Shown here one piece after another: positions 12,480 to 24,045 of a DNA stretch of 64,000 nucleotides (positions within the stretch are counted from its first letter, which is position 1; every line of letters starts with the position of its first letter). This stretch comes from Cryptomeria japonica (taxonomy: Eukaryota > Streptophyta > Pinopsida > Cupressales > Cupressaceae). Below the pieces are notes generated by a model. The model was not told the origin of the DNA and ran no database searches. It saw nothing but the letters and a program-made list of their open reading frames with translations. The stretch lies in NCBI RefSeq assembly GCF_030272615.1, contig NC_081413.1, positions 559,091,945 to 559,155,944 on the forward strand. The letters are read 5' to 3'. The position numbers were made by a program, and so were the translations under genes.

Positions 12480-13567
12480 TTATCCTTCTTTGCTTAAATA
12501 GATGCTCAAATAATTCATCATATGTCATTTCCATAAAGTGACCACCAATTTCAATATTAGGGTGCTTGAAATTATTTGGAAATTTCAAGCCCCAACATAA
12601 TCATTTCTCCCCTCTTCCCATTCTAGAATTTCTCTGATTTGATATAGGTATTTATTTTTTCCAAGGTATCATAGCTTTCCCACTAGTTGTGTCAGGATTT
12701 GTTCTTAATATCCCAGGTTATGTGGTTTATAAAAATGTTTCTACATGACATCAATAAGTTCCAAATTGTTGACCTCATGGGGGGTTTTAAATAGTGAATA
12801 TCTAGTTCTATCTAGGGAATTGAGGTATTTATTGCACAATATTTTTTCCCATTTTTGATCCACCTTCCTATACAAGTTTCATACCAATTTAGCTCCCAAA
12901 GCTTCATTCCTTATTACCCAATCTCTTAGTCCTCCACCCCTTGCTTATTTTGGACTACAAATCTTATCCCAAGTTGTTAGTGGAATTCTAGTTTCTTGAT
13001 TGCTGCAATTCTATAATTTTTTCTCATTTTTTGCTCCACCTGACCCCTAATCTTTGACACATTCTTATGCAAGACATGAAGAAAATTGGCATGGTAGAGA
13101 TTCTTGATTTGAGTAGCATGATTCATCTTGTTGACATTAACTATTTACCTCTCCAAGATTTCAGCTTTCCATTACAATTATTTGTTATGCTATTCCATTG
13201 ATTATTATTGTTTGCCCCAACAAATAAAGGAAACCCTAAAAATCTTCCTAACAACTTTCCCACCTTAATGCCCAAAATTCTTGAAATTTCCCTTTGTTTA
13301 CTCAACTATATATTAAAGAAAAAGTTTGATCTATTCCATTCAATCATCTAACTTCAAGTTGAGCAATAATTATCAAGTATTGTTTCAATGTTTCTTTCTT
13401 CCCTTTGACTTGCCAGTTCAAACAATATTGTGTCATCACCAAATTGTTGGTTTGTGATTGTCTCTATCCCTAGAGCCACCTTGAAACCCTTCCAAATACC
13501 GTCTCTTATTTCCCTCGCAATAGTTATTTTGAACGCTTCAACCATGATGATAGATAGGAAAGGGGAT
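12480..13567 (-). pseudogene. LINE-A 3' half: reverse transcriptase C-terminal part and following domain
   Basis: Reading the minus strand from 13567, the frame gives SPFLSIIMVEAFKITIAREI, then QQFGDDTILFELASQREERN. This is the central block of a plant non-LTR reverse transcriptase, where the catalytic box is normally FADD; here it is FGDD. Downstream pieces in changing frames (SKQREISRILG, GRFLGFPLFVGANN) are the usual sequence after the palm, and pieces near 12900-12600 (GGLGLRDW-like, KLVWxLYRK-like) fit the zinc-binding region beyond it. The N-terminal half lies at 20424-20840, displaced by the element at 13568-20423. Frameshifts and stops show that it is dead. Confidence 0.82.
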
Positions 13568-14896
13568 TGTAAAGTTGTAAATTGCAACCCCTTATAATTT
13601 TACAGTACTTTTTGTGCCCTTTCCTTAGTGAGTTTCCTCCTAGCTTTCTTCCAAGTGTATTTATGACCTTTGTATTGCAAAACTAAAGTCATATGTTTAT
13701 ATGGTGATCTAGACCTTTGTCTTGGGACTGAGTGCACCTAATTCACACCTTATTCACCCTATTTTGGGTGGACAAGGGTGTTTGGGCATCCTTGTCCCTA
13801 AAGTATAGGCCCAATTTTGAATTTCAATGCTTGATTCCACCACTTGGTTCCCAATCCCAATACTTCAATATGTCCATTGGAGGTCGGCCTAATTTATGAA
13901 ATACCTCAAGAACCCTATATAATAGAATCTTGTTAATTCATTTTGATATCCACTCATATCACAAGCATTCATTTTTCGTCCACAAAATTGAGCATTACTA
14001 AGTTCATTTCATCCCACCATATCCTTCAAGATCCAAGCATTATGGAGCAACAAGTTTCAACAACCTTCATGCAAGCTTGTTTCTAATATTAATTTGTTTG
14101 TCTTATCATGTCATGTTATTGCATCAACACTTGTGATCACATTCAAAGAGCATTGCATCATCAATCATCATCAACTAAAACAAGATTGAGGTATAACATT
14201 CAACATTCTACTTTAGATCTTTCCTTTTAATTTATCAATTTCATTTAAGGGTTAATTCCAACTAGGGGTTTGACTTAGGAAAACCCCTAACAAACAACAC
14301 TATTTTCCTCCTTTGTTTGTGCATGTGACAACATCCAGAGAGAGAAAATATAGATTTGGAAAGAGCAAACAAAGACATAGAACAAGATTTTTCCGAGGCA
14401 AAAGGTTTAGGAAAGGGTCGATCACACACCATTGTCTAACAATTTTCTGATGAAACTTTAGGGAAACACATAGAACAATATCCCAATCTCAAAAATATAT
14501 TTGTTGTTTGCATACAAGACCCCTGGATAGTAACACTCAAGCACCATTGTCACAGTTTTCCGAGTCTAGATTTCACACATAGGTTCCTCTCTGCTTCCCA
14601 TTTCTATATCAATACTTTATGTTTTCATATTTGATCGAAACTATCCATGCATGCTAATTATTGCCAATCTTACACATTTAACCCTAAATCTTGCATTAAA
14701 TTCAATTTACATCATTCCATAGCTCATTTTCAACTCAATCAAGGAGAGTGGAATCCAATATGCATTTAGCCCTCTTCCCCATAGACCTGAGGATCAATCT
14801 ATTGATTTCATTCCCTTTTGATGTTAACGTTGGTTGGAAGTGGGCCAATTCCTTGTTTACATAGCTAAACTAGTGTATCCTCATTTCCAATCACCT
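13568..14896 (+). repeat. LARD-like element 5' LTR
   Basis: The repeat starts TGTAAAGTTGTAAATTGC. It matches 19076-20423 along its full length, including ACCTTATTCACCCTATTTTG in both and TAGCTAAACTAGTGTATCC near the end. The right edge is set by where the two copies stop matching. I cannot match a tRNA primer site just after it. Confidence 0.85.
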
Positions 14897-15152
14897 TTTG
14901 ATGAAATCGACGCTTCTAACATTTTGCATATTTATGATTGGGTATTTTTGGATCTATGTTTTTCTATTTCACATGTGATTACATTACTTGTTAGGTATAT
15001 TTATCAAAATCATGTGTTGGATAATAGATTATTTCACTTCATGTTGCTTGCATTCATTCATACAACTTCAATGTTTGCATTATGAGGGTTTCAAAGATCT
15101 TTAGTACATTTAATTCATTTCGCAAAGCTTTCATACATATCTCAAAAAAGAT

Positions 15153-15722
15153 TTGGTAGATGTTTCAAATGATGCCTTTGGTAATCCTAGAGGTGAAATT
15201 GAAATGAACCATACTTGTACTTCTCCTCGAATCTCTTTTATTCATGAGGAAAGAATTAATGTTCCTATCAATGATCTCTCCAATGAAGATGCAACATTAA
15301 AGAGTAATGATGAATCCTCTTCTCACAAAGATACTTCAGTGCAAGAGGGACAAGGTAAGAATGCTAATATTACATTTATCACTCTAGATCCTCCTTATTC
15401 TTCAAGAGCTTATATAATCATCAACATGTTTTGAGAAAAGATGATTGATGAAGAAAACGGGTTCAATCATAAGTTTAAGGCCATGTTTCTCCACAAGCTT
15501 CTTGGCTTTACAACTTCAATGGGTTTTCCTTCTTGTTCTAAGACTCTTAAGCCTATACAAGGCTCCAACCCTCACATTTGGGAGTCCATGGTTAGACCCT
15601 TCACCAAACCAACTAAAAACCTTGATGCATGTAAAATGGGCATATACAACATCTCCATGGAATTAAATAACAAAGATTCACTCAATTTGGATGGTTTCCC
15701 TCTCCAGGCCACTCCAAGATAG
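15153..15722 (+). pseudogene. Unrecognised ORF in LARD-like element
   Basis: One frame stays open from 15153 to 15722 except for a single TGA (15432-15434), giving about 189 codons. The first half is acidic and Ser/Thr/Asn-rich (NDLSNEDATLKSNDESSSHK) and probably disordered. The second half has LDGFPLQATPR at its end, then a stop. I do not know the family; its position after the 5' LTR suggests the N-terminal part of a gag-like protein. The frame may resume at 16762-16956, whose product is also acidic and Asn-rich. Confidence 0.45.
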
Positions 15723-16761
15723 TAATACTCCAAAACTGATAAACTGACCATAACATGCAAACCCGACTGTATATCCAAAATATAAATACTATTTCAGATA
15801 CCCTTTTTGGCCTTATTTAACATATAAAATGTTAATGTAGGGTTGTTTTGGAACAAATCCCTCAAAATTGTATTGGTAATGCTGCAACTAGGCCTAATTA
15901 GGCCACTTTTTCAAAGCAACTATGTGATATTCTACTCCCAAACTTTCAAAATTTATTCCTAAGTCTTAGTCGAGTAACATATAGTCTAAATTAACCATTT
16001 ACATAAATTGGAACCACTCTCAATTCACCGATCTACCAAACCCCTTGTCTATTTATGTAAAACAAGCCTAAAACATGGTGATATTAGGCTAGGGCATCAC
16101 TAAATCCACACTAATCCTTCTTCCCTACTCCTGAAAAATTCATCAACACAAAATAAATCCTATCTAATCCCATTCCATCAATCATCAAGCAATTTCATTG
16201 GTGGAATGAATCATAAATCATTTTTCTTGCTCTCAAACTCTCAAAATTAGGTTTTCCAGGTAGTTTTTAGAAGAAACACCGTAACTTCCTTCAAACTTAA
16301 TAAAAATGAATGAAACCAATTAAAAATGAAAAAATATTCACTGATTTATCAAATCCAAGTGGTGCACATCAATATCAGGCGGCAAAAGGTCATACCATGC
16401 GTTGCAACAACAAGAAATACAAGAAAATAGAGTATATTTAATTAGTTTGGCCTTCAATAAAGTTGACCAACCTTCACCACCCACTTGGTTCTACCATACA
16501 AAGGTATTTTATGCCTTCTAAAATATGTTCCAATAGTTACAAACCAACCAACCAACTTCTACATCACTTTGACTCTTCATATTCCCATTCTTGCAATTTT
16601 ATAACATGACAATTTTGCAAGAATTGACAACTTTTACATTATTTGACAAATGACCCCCAAAATGACACTCTAAGACTCCAAACCAATACAAATAAATTAA
16701 ATATGGTTTTTTAGACCTTATTACATGATTAAACTACCAAACCTAAGCTAAGAAACCAAAA
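15723..16761. other. Noncoding interruption inside LARD-like element
   Basis: About 1 kb with frequent stops on both strands separates two coding-like pieces of the element. It could be a later insertion or an intron-like spacer. I see no terminal repeats or target duplication at its edges. Confidence 0.3.
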
Positions 16762-16948
16762 TTGACTCATGGAGGCTTGAACTTGAGAGGGTGCTCCTGC
16801 ACCAATGATGTTATGCATTTTATTCATGATATATCTCCAAGCATAACATTGAGTAAAGATGAAGCTTTTGATGATGAAAAAAATTCCTCCCAACCCCCAA
16901 AAATGGACATGAATAATGATGATAGAAATAAGAATCTCGCTACCAAAA

Positions 16949-16974
16949 TTAAATAAATAAATAAATAAATAAAA
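16949..16974 (+). repeat. AAAT tetranucleotide microsatellite
   Basis: About six tandem AAAT units follow a coding-like acidic frame in the LARD-like element. Confidence 0.85.
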
Positions 16975-17031
16975 ATCTCCTTAGTAAGATTCTTCCCCCT
17001 TCATCTATTCATCAGGCTAAATCTTCAAGAT

Positions 17032-17451
17032 GTGCCTACACAACAAATTTCAAAGAAGTCCATAATGAAAATCCTCCCCCTATCTTATCAGTTTTTACCA
17101 AAACCTAATCCTCCTACCCAACAAGAAACAAAGCATATCCTTGATAAGCAATTGAAGCTAGCAACAAGAATCTTTTGGAGACTCAAACTTGATAAAAATT
17201 TTACTTTCCTTTTTGTAAGATATATCAATAATTACAAAAATAAAGATGGTAGTATATATTGCCTCTTTCACCAAATTTATTCTCAATCTATTGTTGATTG
17301 TAGAGCTTTTAAAAAAATTGTTCAAGACTTATATGATAGGGCTCTTATTCATAAATTACATTGGATCTCATGCTTTTATCAATCCAAATTTAAATGTAGT
17401 GCATTAGTGCTCTTTGGCCCTATTATGTTTCTCCTCACTATGTGGCATTAG
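17032..17451 (+). pseudogene. Gag-like C-terminal fragment of LARD-like element
   Basis: A 139-codon frame contains IYCLFHQIYSQSIVDCRAFK at about codons 79-98, followed by KIVQDLYDRALIH. Plant Gypsy gag proteins commonly have a short Cys/His stretch of the form YC-x2-H-x2-hydrophobic-HS-x2-DC-x2-F/L, just before a helical Q-x-L-hydrophobic-D-R-G segment; this matches except that the second His of the HS pair is Gln. The rest (PLSYQFLPKPNPP, GTGAACACC-like residues absent) is proline-rich and unplaced. No zinc knuckle or protease follows, which agrees with a nonautonomous element. Confidence 0.5.
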
Positions 17452-18144
17452 TAGCTTACCTTTGGGGACTCTGTCATTCATGGAAGTACAATTTCATGCA
17501 CAATCATACTTGGCTAGAAACATAATAGCCTTCTTATTCATGTCTCCATCCTTGGGGGGAAAGGATAGTGTTTCTATAACCTCTTTCTCCAAGGATTTAC
17601 TTTTCCTTAAGTGAATAACATCTTTTATATGAATCTCCTTTCTCGCATAGAATTGTTTGTCCTTTATATGGATTATACTATTTCCTGGAGGTGTTTATCC
17701 TTGGTTTAGGACCTTTTCCTTGCTTGAAAGCATTTTTATAAAATATTTATCCCATGTGTTAAAGTACATCCTTGTTTTCTTATCTTCTCCTTGGTCAAAG
17801 ATGTTATTTTTGTTAAAAGATCTCATCTTGGAGGTAAATGTCTTTGAACAAAGATATTTTCCTTCTTTCAACATGTATCCCTCAAAAGGATCCATTTTCA
17901 CTTGATGCGAGATATTTCTTTTACAACTATATCTTCCGTACTTCAAAGATGTATGCCCTCTTTAGCTTGGAATGTATATGAATTATTGGTTAAAGGATAT
18001 CTCCTTGGTGATGAAGGTGTTTATCCTTGTGTTTCTTTCTGCCTTATGAAATCAACATAGGGCTATGCTGGTATCTTAAGGGGGGGGGGGACATATATGT
18101 GGCCTCCTTGTTACTCACTTATAGTTGCATTTTGGAAGGATTTG
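17452..18144. other. LARD-like element interior without recognised product
   Basis: Short frames on both strands (17414-17614, 17657-17905, and a minus-strand one at 17695-17946) have no known motif. An 11-base G run lies at 18080-18090, unusual in this AT-rich window. Confidence 0.4.
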
Positions 18145-18297
18145 CTTACAAGCATTGATCTTTGTTTGGTTCCCTTTTTTCAAATTGCAGATCCATGTTC
18201 AATTTTGTAGATTTCCTAACAGACAATGCCTTGTTTGGTTATCCTCGTTCAAGTTTTGCTGATTTCCTTACAAACAATGCTTTGTTTGGTTATACTT
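18145..18297 (+). repeat. 50-bp tandem repeat, about three copies
   Basis: Units start near 18148, 18198 and 18248 and share TTTGTTTGGTTATMCT and GATTTCCTWACARACAATGC. The first unit is partial. The array lies directly upstream of the 63-bp array in the same element. Confidence 0.7.
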
Positions 18298-18379
18298 GTT
18301 GTAATGCGCCAAAAACAATTTTTTCGCAGTTGTTTACCTTGTAAAAAGAAAGCTTTGCTTGGAAAAAAATTCCTTTTTC

Positions 18380-18640
18380 AAGATGAGTTGACTAGGATAA
18401 CACAACTTTCTATACCTTTTCACTCTCCTTGCAATATATTTTAGGATGAGTTGACTACAATAACACAACTTTCTAGACCTTCTGATTCTCCTTGCATCAT
18501 ATCTCAAGATGAGTTGACTAGCATAACACAACTTGCTAAACCTTTTGACTCTTCCTTTCCCTTTTCACATGGATCACACAACATAACACAACTTGTTGTC
18601 CCAAAGAATTTGTGCTTTCATGGATCACCTAGCATAACAC
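18380..18640 (+). repeat. 63-bp tandem repeat, three good and two degenerate copies
   Basis: GATGAGTTGACTA begins units at 18382, 18445 and 18508, exactly 63 bases apart. Each continues with ATAACACAACTTKCTA. Two looser units follow at about 18569 and 18620 that keep CATAACACAACTT. The period is a multiple of three, so frames stay open on both strands: plus-strand text repeats DELTxITQLSxP, minus-strand text repeats RKLCYxSQLIL. Confidence 0.85.
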
Positions 18641-19055
18641 AACTTTCTAGCCTATGGAATCCATGTTTACATTCTCCTCCTCCCATGAACCCATAGAATA
18701 AAACACCTTGTTAGTTGTTGGATCATGGTTTCTTGTCTTATCACTTAATGTATAGCTATTTCCTGGTGACCACTTGTACTCTTGTAATAGCATTTCAAGA
18801 ATAATATTAGCAATTGAGACATTTTGATTATTGAGGTGTCTTCAAATAATTGACTTGGAGCCTTTGTTTTTAGTGCTAACCCCTTTTGTGTGTCTTTTGT
18901 CTTTGTTCTTTTTGTTTTGTTTTATGTCCTTGTATGTGATTCTGTGAGTTAAGATCCTAAGCTTGGGGTGTAATCTTGCTCACAGTTGCTCATGTCTCTC
19001 TCTTGGTTTCTTCTCCTCTATTGTGAGTATGAGCATAAGTTCATACTCTCGCTAA

Positions 19056-19075
19056 AGTGGAAGGTGGGGGCTAAA
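19056..19075 (+). promoter_or_regulatory. LARD-like element polypurine tract
   Basis: AGTGGAAGGTGGGGGCTAAA abuts the TGTAGCATCG start of the 3' LTR and orients the element on the plus strand. Confidence 0.75.
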
Positions 19076-20423
19076 TGTAGCATCGTAAATTGAAACCCCT
19101 TGCAGTTTTACACTACTTTTTGTGCCCTTGCCTTAGTGATTTTCTTCCTAGCTCTCTTCCCAGAGCAACCCTAGCCTTTGTACTCCAAAAATGAAGTCAT
19201 ATGTTTATGTAGTGATTTGGACCTTTTTCCTAGGATCGAGATAACCTAATTCACACCTTATTCACCCTATTTTGGGTGGTTAAGGGTGTTTGGGTGCCCT
19301 TGTCTTAGACAAGGGCGTTTGAGTGTCCTTGTCCCTCAAGTTTGGGCCCATTTTTTAATATGTCGATGCCCTATTCTCGCCAGTTGATTCCCAATCATGA
19401 TACTTCAATATGACCATTGGAGGTTAGCCTAATTTATGAAATACTTTAAGAACCCTATCTAAGAGCATCCTTTTAATTCATTTTGACATCCACCCACTGA
19501 CAAGAATTCAATTTTCATTCACAACATTGAGCATTACTGAGTTCATTTCATCTCACCATATCCTCCATGATCTAACCATTATAGAGCAGTTGCAACAACC
19601 TTCATGCAAACATGTTTTTACGATTGATTCGTTTATGTCTTGTCATGGCTCAACACTTGTGACCACATTCAAAGAGAATTCCATCATTAACCATCATCAA
19701 CTCTAGAGAAACCTTAAGGTATAACTTTTAGTATTCTACTTCAAAGCTTTCCTTTCAATATCAATTTCATTTAATGGTTAATTCCAACCCAAGGTTTGAC
19801 CTAGCCAAACCCCATATCAGAAAATACCATTTTTCTCCTTTGTATCTGCAAATGATAGGATCTAGAGGGAACAAATATAGATTCAAAGAAAATATACAAA
19901 GATGTATAAAACTAGCTTTCGTAGAGGCGAAAAGGCAAGGACAAGGTCACCCACACACTATTGTTCAACACTTTTTTGACAAAACTTCAAGGAAACACTC
20001 GGAACAACATCTTGTGCCTGAAAATATATTTCTCTACATTCGACACCCCTAGACAATGGCGTCCACGCACCATTGTCTTGTATTTCCAAGTCTAGATCTC
20101 AAACATAAGCTTTTCTCTGTTTCCCCTTTTTAGATCTATACTTTATGTTTGCATATCTGATCTAAAATTGTCCGTGCTGTTGATTATTGTCAATCTTACA
20201 TTTTTAGCCCTAGAGATTGCATTAAGTTCAAGTTACATCATTCCCATTGCTCATTTTCAACACAATCAAATAGTGTGGAATTCAATTTGCATTCAACCCT
20301 CTTCCCCATAGACTTGAGGTTAAATCTATTGATTTCATTACCCTTTAATGTTAATGTTGGTTGGAAGAGTGTCAATTACATATTTACATAGCTAAACTAA
20401 TGGATCCTCATTTCAAACCACCA
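19076..20423 (+). repeat. LARD-like element 3' LTR
   Basis: The repeat starts TGTAGCATCGTAAATTG and ends AAACCACCA where the match with the 5' LTR stops. It is about 20 bases longer than the 5' copy, partly from a short internal duplication around GGGTGTTTGGGTGCCC at about 19290-19335. Confidence 0.85.
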
Positions 20424-22330
20424 TACCCTTTCCCCTTTTTGAATACATCTTGAGGGTTATCGTTTATCAATGCCAAGAACCTTATATTTGAAACACGACT
20501 CTTCACCCAATCCACCCAATCCCTACAAAAAGAAAACCTCTCGAAAACATCAAGCAAGAACTACCTATCAACTTGGTCATAAGCCTTCTTGATGTCTAAT
20601 TTCACAATCATCCTATCCACTTTCACCTTTATGATAGTGTAAATTTCCTCATGAGCTACAATGATTCCTTTGACTATTGATCTTTTCGACACAAAGCCAC
20701 TTTGTTTCTTCGAAATTATAATTGGGAGCAACTCTATCATGTTTTCCATCAATTTAGTAATTATTTTATATACATGATTGCATAAAGAGATAGGCCTGAA
20801 ATCATTAAACGCTTTCACCTCTTACTTTTTGGGGATAAAAGCTAGGAAACCATTATTTATGTCCTTCACCATAAATTTATTACCTTTTTCCTTGGTTCTT
20901 CTACTACCTTTACTAGATCCAAGTGTATGATTTCCCATAATTTTTTGAGGAAACTTGTTAGGAACCTGTCATAATTAAAGCCTTATTTGGTCTTTTTGCT
21001 TTCTCTATTGAGACAAAATTGATTAATTAGTCTTTTTGTTCCTATCTGATGCATGTGGATAAATTCCTTAGTATATCCTTTTTAACCTATGCACCCCCCA
21101 CATTACTGCCATTCAAAAGATCTTAAAAGTACCTAACTGCTTTTGCATATATCTCCTTTACCTCTTGCAAGAGAACTCTATCCTTATTTTTTATTTCAAA
21201 GATTCTATTCCTAGTTCTCTTCACCTTGATTGAATTGTGAAAAAAAATCATCTCTTTGTCTCCATCTCTTAACCAACATTCTTTGGAATTTTGATGCCAA
21301 AAGATCTCTTCCCTCCCCAACACTTCCATATACTCCCTCTTCAAAGTCCTTTTCCTTAACATAATTGACCTCTTGCATCCCATCCTTAATAGTCTTCTCG
21401 TGTAGCTCTATTAGTTCATCTTCTAATATATTTTTCTCTTGAAAAAATGTTTTTGAAATGCAGCATATTCCATTCTTTCAATCGGATCTTAATGCACTAT
21501 AGATTTTTTTGTAATGGAAAAATCCTAGATCCTCCCCCTTTGAGTGCTTCTCTCCACACAATAACCATTTTTTCTCCAATCTCTTTGTTCCTCATCTGCA
21601 TATTTTTGAATTTGAAGTGGTATTGATCTAAGACTTTATTCAGGATAATTTTTAACAATAGGTAATGGTTTGAACCCGTACAAGGAAGAATTGAAGTTTC
21701 CCATCCAAATTCCAACCAATAAAAATCTATCCAATTTTTCCAGCTAAAACTTGTGAAACCATTCTCATTCATCCAAGTATGCCTTTCATTTTTTTGGGCT
21801 TCCTCTTGCAGATAATTGTAAAAAAAGTTATGAAACTCTACCTAGACTTGTGTATGTCGACCAATCTCACTACTTTTCTCTATATTACCCAAGTTGGTAT
21901 TAAAATTAGCCAATAAAATTACAATCTTATTTGCTAGATTTTGTAGCATCTTTGAAAGTTGTTCCTACATATCCCTTTTCCTTGTTCCTACCAAACCATA
22001 AATATTAATGAGGAAAATCGAGTCTTTGCCAATGAACTTTTAATCTTAATCACTTGCCAATTTTGATTTTGGGCCATGCTTTCTATATTTAGTCAATTTG
22101 GATTCCAAACAACTCACAATCCCCCAGATGCTCCCATCACCTTGACAAGCAACCCTTTCCTTGTCTCCATTTAAGCATTGGTTTCTTAACTCCTATGTTA
22201 TCCAATTTAGTCTACTACAAAAGAATGAAATATGGTTTGACTTGATCAAGCTACTTCTTGATCAAGTGTCACTTGTTAGGGGCATTAAAACCCCTGAACA
22301 TTCCATGATAAAGTTTTCATGGCAAAATGG
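20424..22330 (-). pseudogene. LINE-A endonuclease and reverse transcriptase N-terminal part
   Basis: On the minus strand from about 22330 the text KLYHGMFRGFNAP resembles the start of the L1-type apurinic endonuclease, whose first motif is normally SWNVRGL. Further on come MNENGFTSFSW (21772) and LPCTGSNHYLLLKIILN, the end of the endonuclease with the SDH motif as SNH. After a worn linker, 20818-20561 reads FNDFRPISLCNHVYKIITKL and KLDIKKAYDQVDR, the first palm motif of a non-LTR reverse transcriptase. The frame continues to about 20435 and then meets the 3' LTR of the inserted element; the protein resumes at 13567. Many frameshifts are present. Confidence 0.85.
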
Positions 22331-22419
22331 GAAGGGAGAGCCCCTTCTCAGTTCTTACATTCATCCATCCTTTAGCACTTCGCACCAAAATCAACTTTTC
22401 CTTATTTGATTTTTTCCCT

Positions 22420-23500
22420 TGGCCTCTTCTCACCTAATTTCATCTTTCTTGATTTTGACAAAACATTGGCTAAAAGTTCCAACATTTAGGATTTCCTCCT
22501 CATCCTCTTTAAAAACACTATCATCCTTAATTGTATTCGTGTTGCCTTCTCTGTCATCTCTAGCTAGGATATTTTCCTTATTTGAAGCCCTCCAACCTTT
22601 AGTTTCTTTTACATCATTTAGTTGTAATAAGTTAATCAAAGAGATTAAGTTTCCTTCCTTGCTCTTATCTTTGTGTGTTAAAATTTCTTCTTGCTTCCAT
22701 CTACAAGGAGCATATCTCACCTTACACCATCAATTCTAACTCCCTCCACTGTAAGCCCTTCAATGTTCTCAAACAACCTTGTATTTGTTGTCCTCCTTGT
22801 TACACTTTGAGACATGTTGCTTTGTTATGCCTCAAATTCCTTTTTCCTAACATCCTTTTTGGAGTTTGACTAGTCATAAATCCCTTCTCTAAATTCCCTA
22901 CTTTCATTTCCAAACCCTGATCTTCCAACTTGTCCCTCATCTCGATATCATTTGTCCTTGAGATCAACTCTTTTTGACATTCTTTCTTTAAATGTCTGTT
23001 GTTTGCATTTATTACAAACTTCCACTGTTACTTCAATTTCAAAATTTTGCCATTGTAAACCCTCATTTGTTTGCAATTCTATAGCTTTGGAAGTGGTGGA
23101 AAAGGTTTCAAAGAAACACATTGTCTCGCGTAGATGTTTAAGTCTCTCTCTATGATACACTTGTCTACTTGAATAAAGGACCCACGATGATTATGAATGC
23201 CTTTTAGGGTCTCTAGATTCTAATATTATATTGGTAAATAATACAACACCTTGACTAGTACCTCCCCCGTCTCCTCTTTTAATAGGTCAAAATTTGGGAT
23301 CCAATCTTATATGTAAAATCCACAACCCCCATCATAAACAATCCATTGTTCAAGATCCACTTCTTTCATCTCCCTATGTGACATTCCACCAAGAAGAAAC
23401 CATTTGTTAGGGCTTTCAAGTTTACATCCTCTCCCCAATTTTTGTCATGCTAAATTCTAACTTTCCACAACGTAGGTCAATCTCCCACCCATTTTAAAAA
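22420..23500 (-). pseudogene. LINE-A first ORF (DUF4283-type, RNA-binding)
   Basis: From about 23450 the minus strand reads LKALTNGFFLVECHIGR and NNGLFMMGVVDFTYKIG, the pattern of the DUF4283 domain found in the first ORF of plant L1-type elements. At about 22995 the text EIEVTVEVCNKCKQQTFKER stands where a CCHC knuckle follows that domain; only the first two Cys remain. The frame 22720-22430 is a charged C-terminal tail. The order ORF1, then endonuclease (below 22330), is normal for this class. In intact elements the protein binds element RNA; stops and frameshifts show this copy is dead. Confidence 0.7.
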
Positions 23501-24040
23501 GAAAGCTCTCTCCTTAAAGCTTTTAACCAAACTAACCCGGGTAACCCCATTAAGTTCTAAAAAAATACAATGTCTTATTTTGGCCTTATCACGACACCAT
23601 TCCCACCTATTATAGTTTATCTATTTCACAAAATTCATTTCTCCTTAGTGCCAGCGGTGTCTTCAAGGTTTCACCAAATCAAGTCTTATGAGCCTTTGTT
23701 TTGACCACTCTGCTCCCACCTCTTCCTAAGAAGGTTTTTGCCCTTGACCAACAACCATATTGAAAAAAAATCTTTCTAGTCCACAACTCACCCTTTCATG
23801 CATACTCCCATCCCCAACCACTAGCCCTACACTCTTCATAACCCTTCACTCTTGTACCACCAATTTTCTCCATTGTTCAACCATTCCTAGTCAAACCTCC
23901 TCGAGGTCGAAAACCCTAGCTTCTACCATTGCTCAATTTATCCCCTATGTCTCGTCTATCGAACTAAATATATTCTTACATGCAACTTAATAAACATAAT
24001 TTTTAAAAAATAGGTAGCACAAAAAATTTGTCTCCATGTA
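23501..24040. other. Unassigned DNA between LINE-A and Copia-2
   Basis: Probably the worn 5' part of LINE-A followed by unique DNA. The plus-strand frame 23760-23990 is Ser/Thr/Pro-rich with no motif and looks like translated CT-rich noncoding sequence. Confidence 0.35.
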
Positions 24041-24045
24041 TGTAC

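Larger units (their letters stand above)
13568..20423 (+). mobile_element. Polymerase-less LTR element (LARD-like) inserted in LINE-A
   Basis: Large related LTRs (13568-14896 and 19076-20423) flank a 4.2-kb interior. The interior has a gag-like region, two tandem arrays and a polypurine tract but no protease, integrase, reverse transcriptase or RNase H that I can find in any frame. This fits the nonautonomous large-LTR class that depends on proteins from an autonomous relative. The gag-like C-terminal text (17270-17390) suggests a Gypsy-type parent. No clear target duplication is left: the flanks read GGGAT and TACCC. LTR divergence is high (well over 10 % by eye), so the insertion is old, though younger than LINE-A. 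Confidence 0.82.

Noticed and set aside
13563-20428. Inverted similarity GGGGAAAGGG/CCCTTTCCCC at the two edges of the LARD-like element as a target duplication
   Set aside because: Target duplications are direct, not inverted; both motifs are purine-rich LINE codons read on the same strand, so the resemblance is most likely chance.
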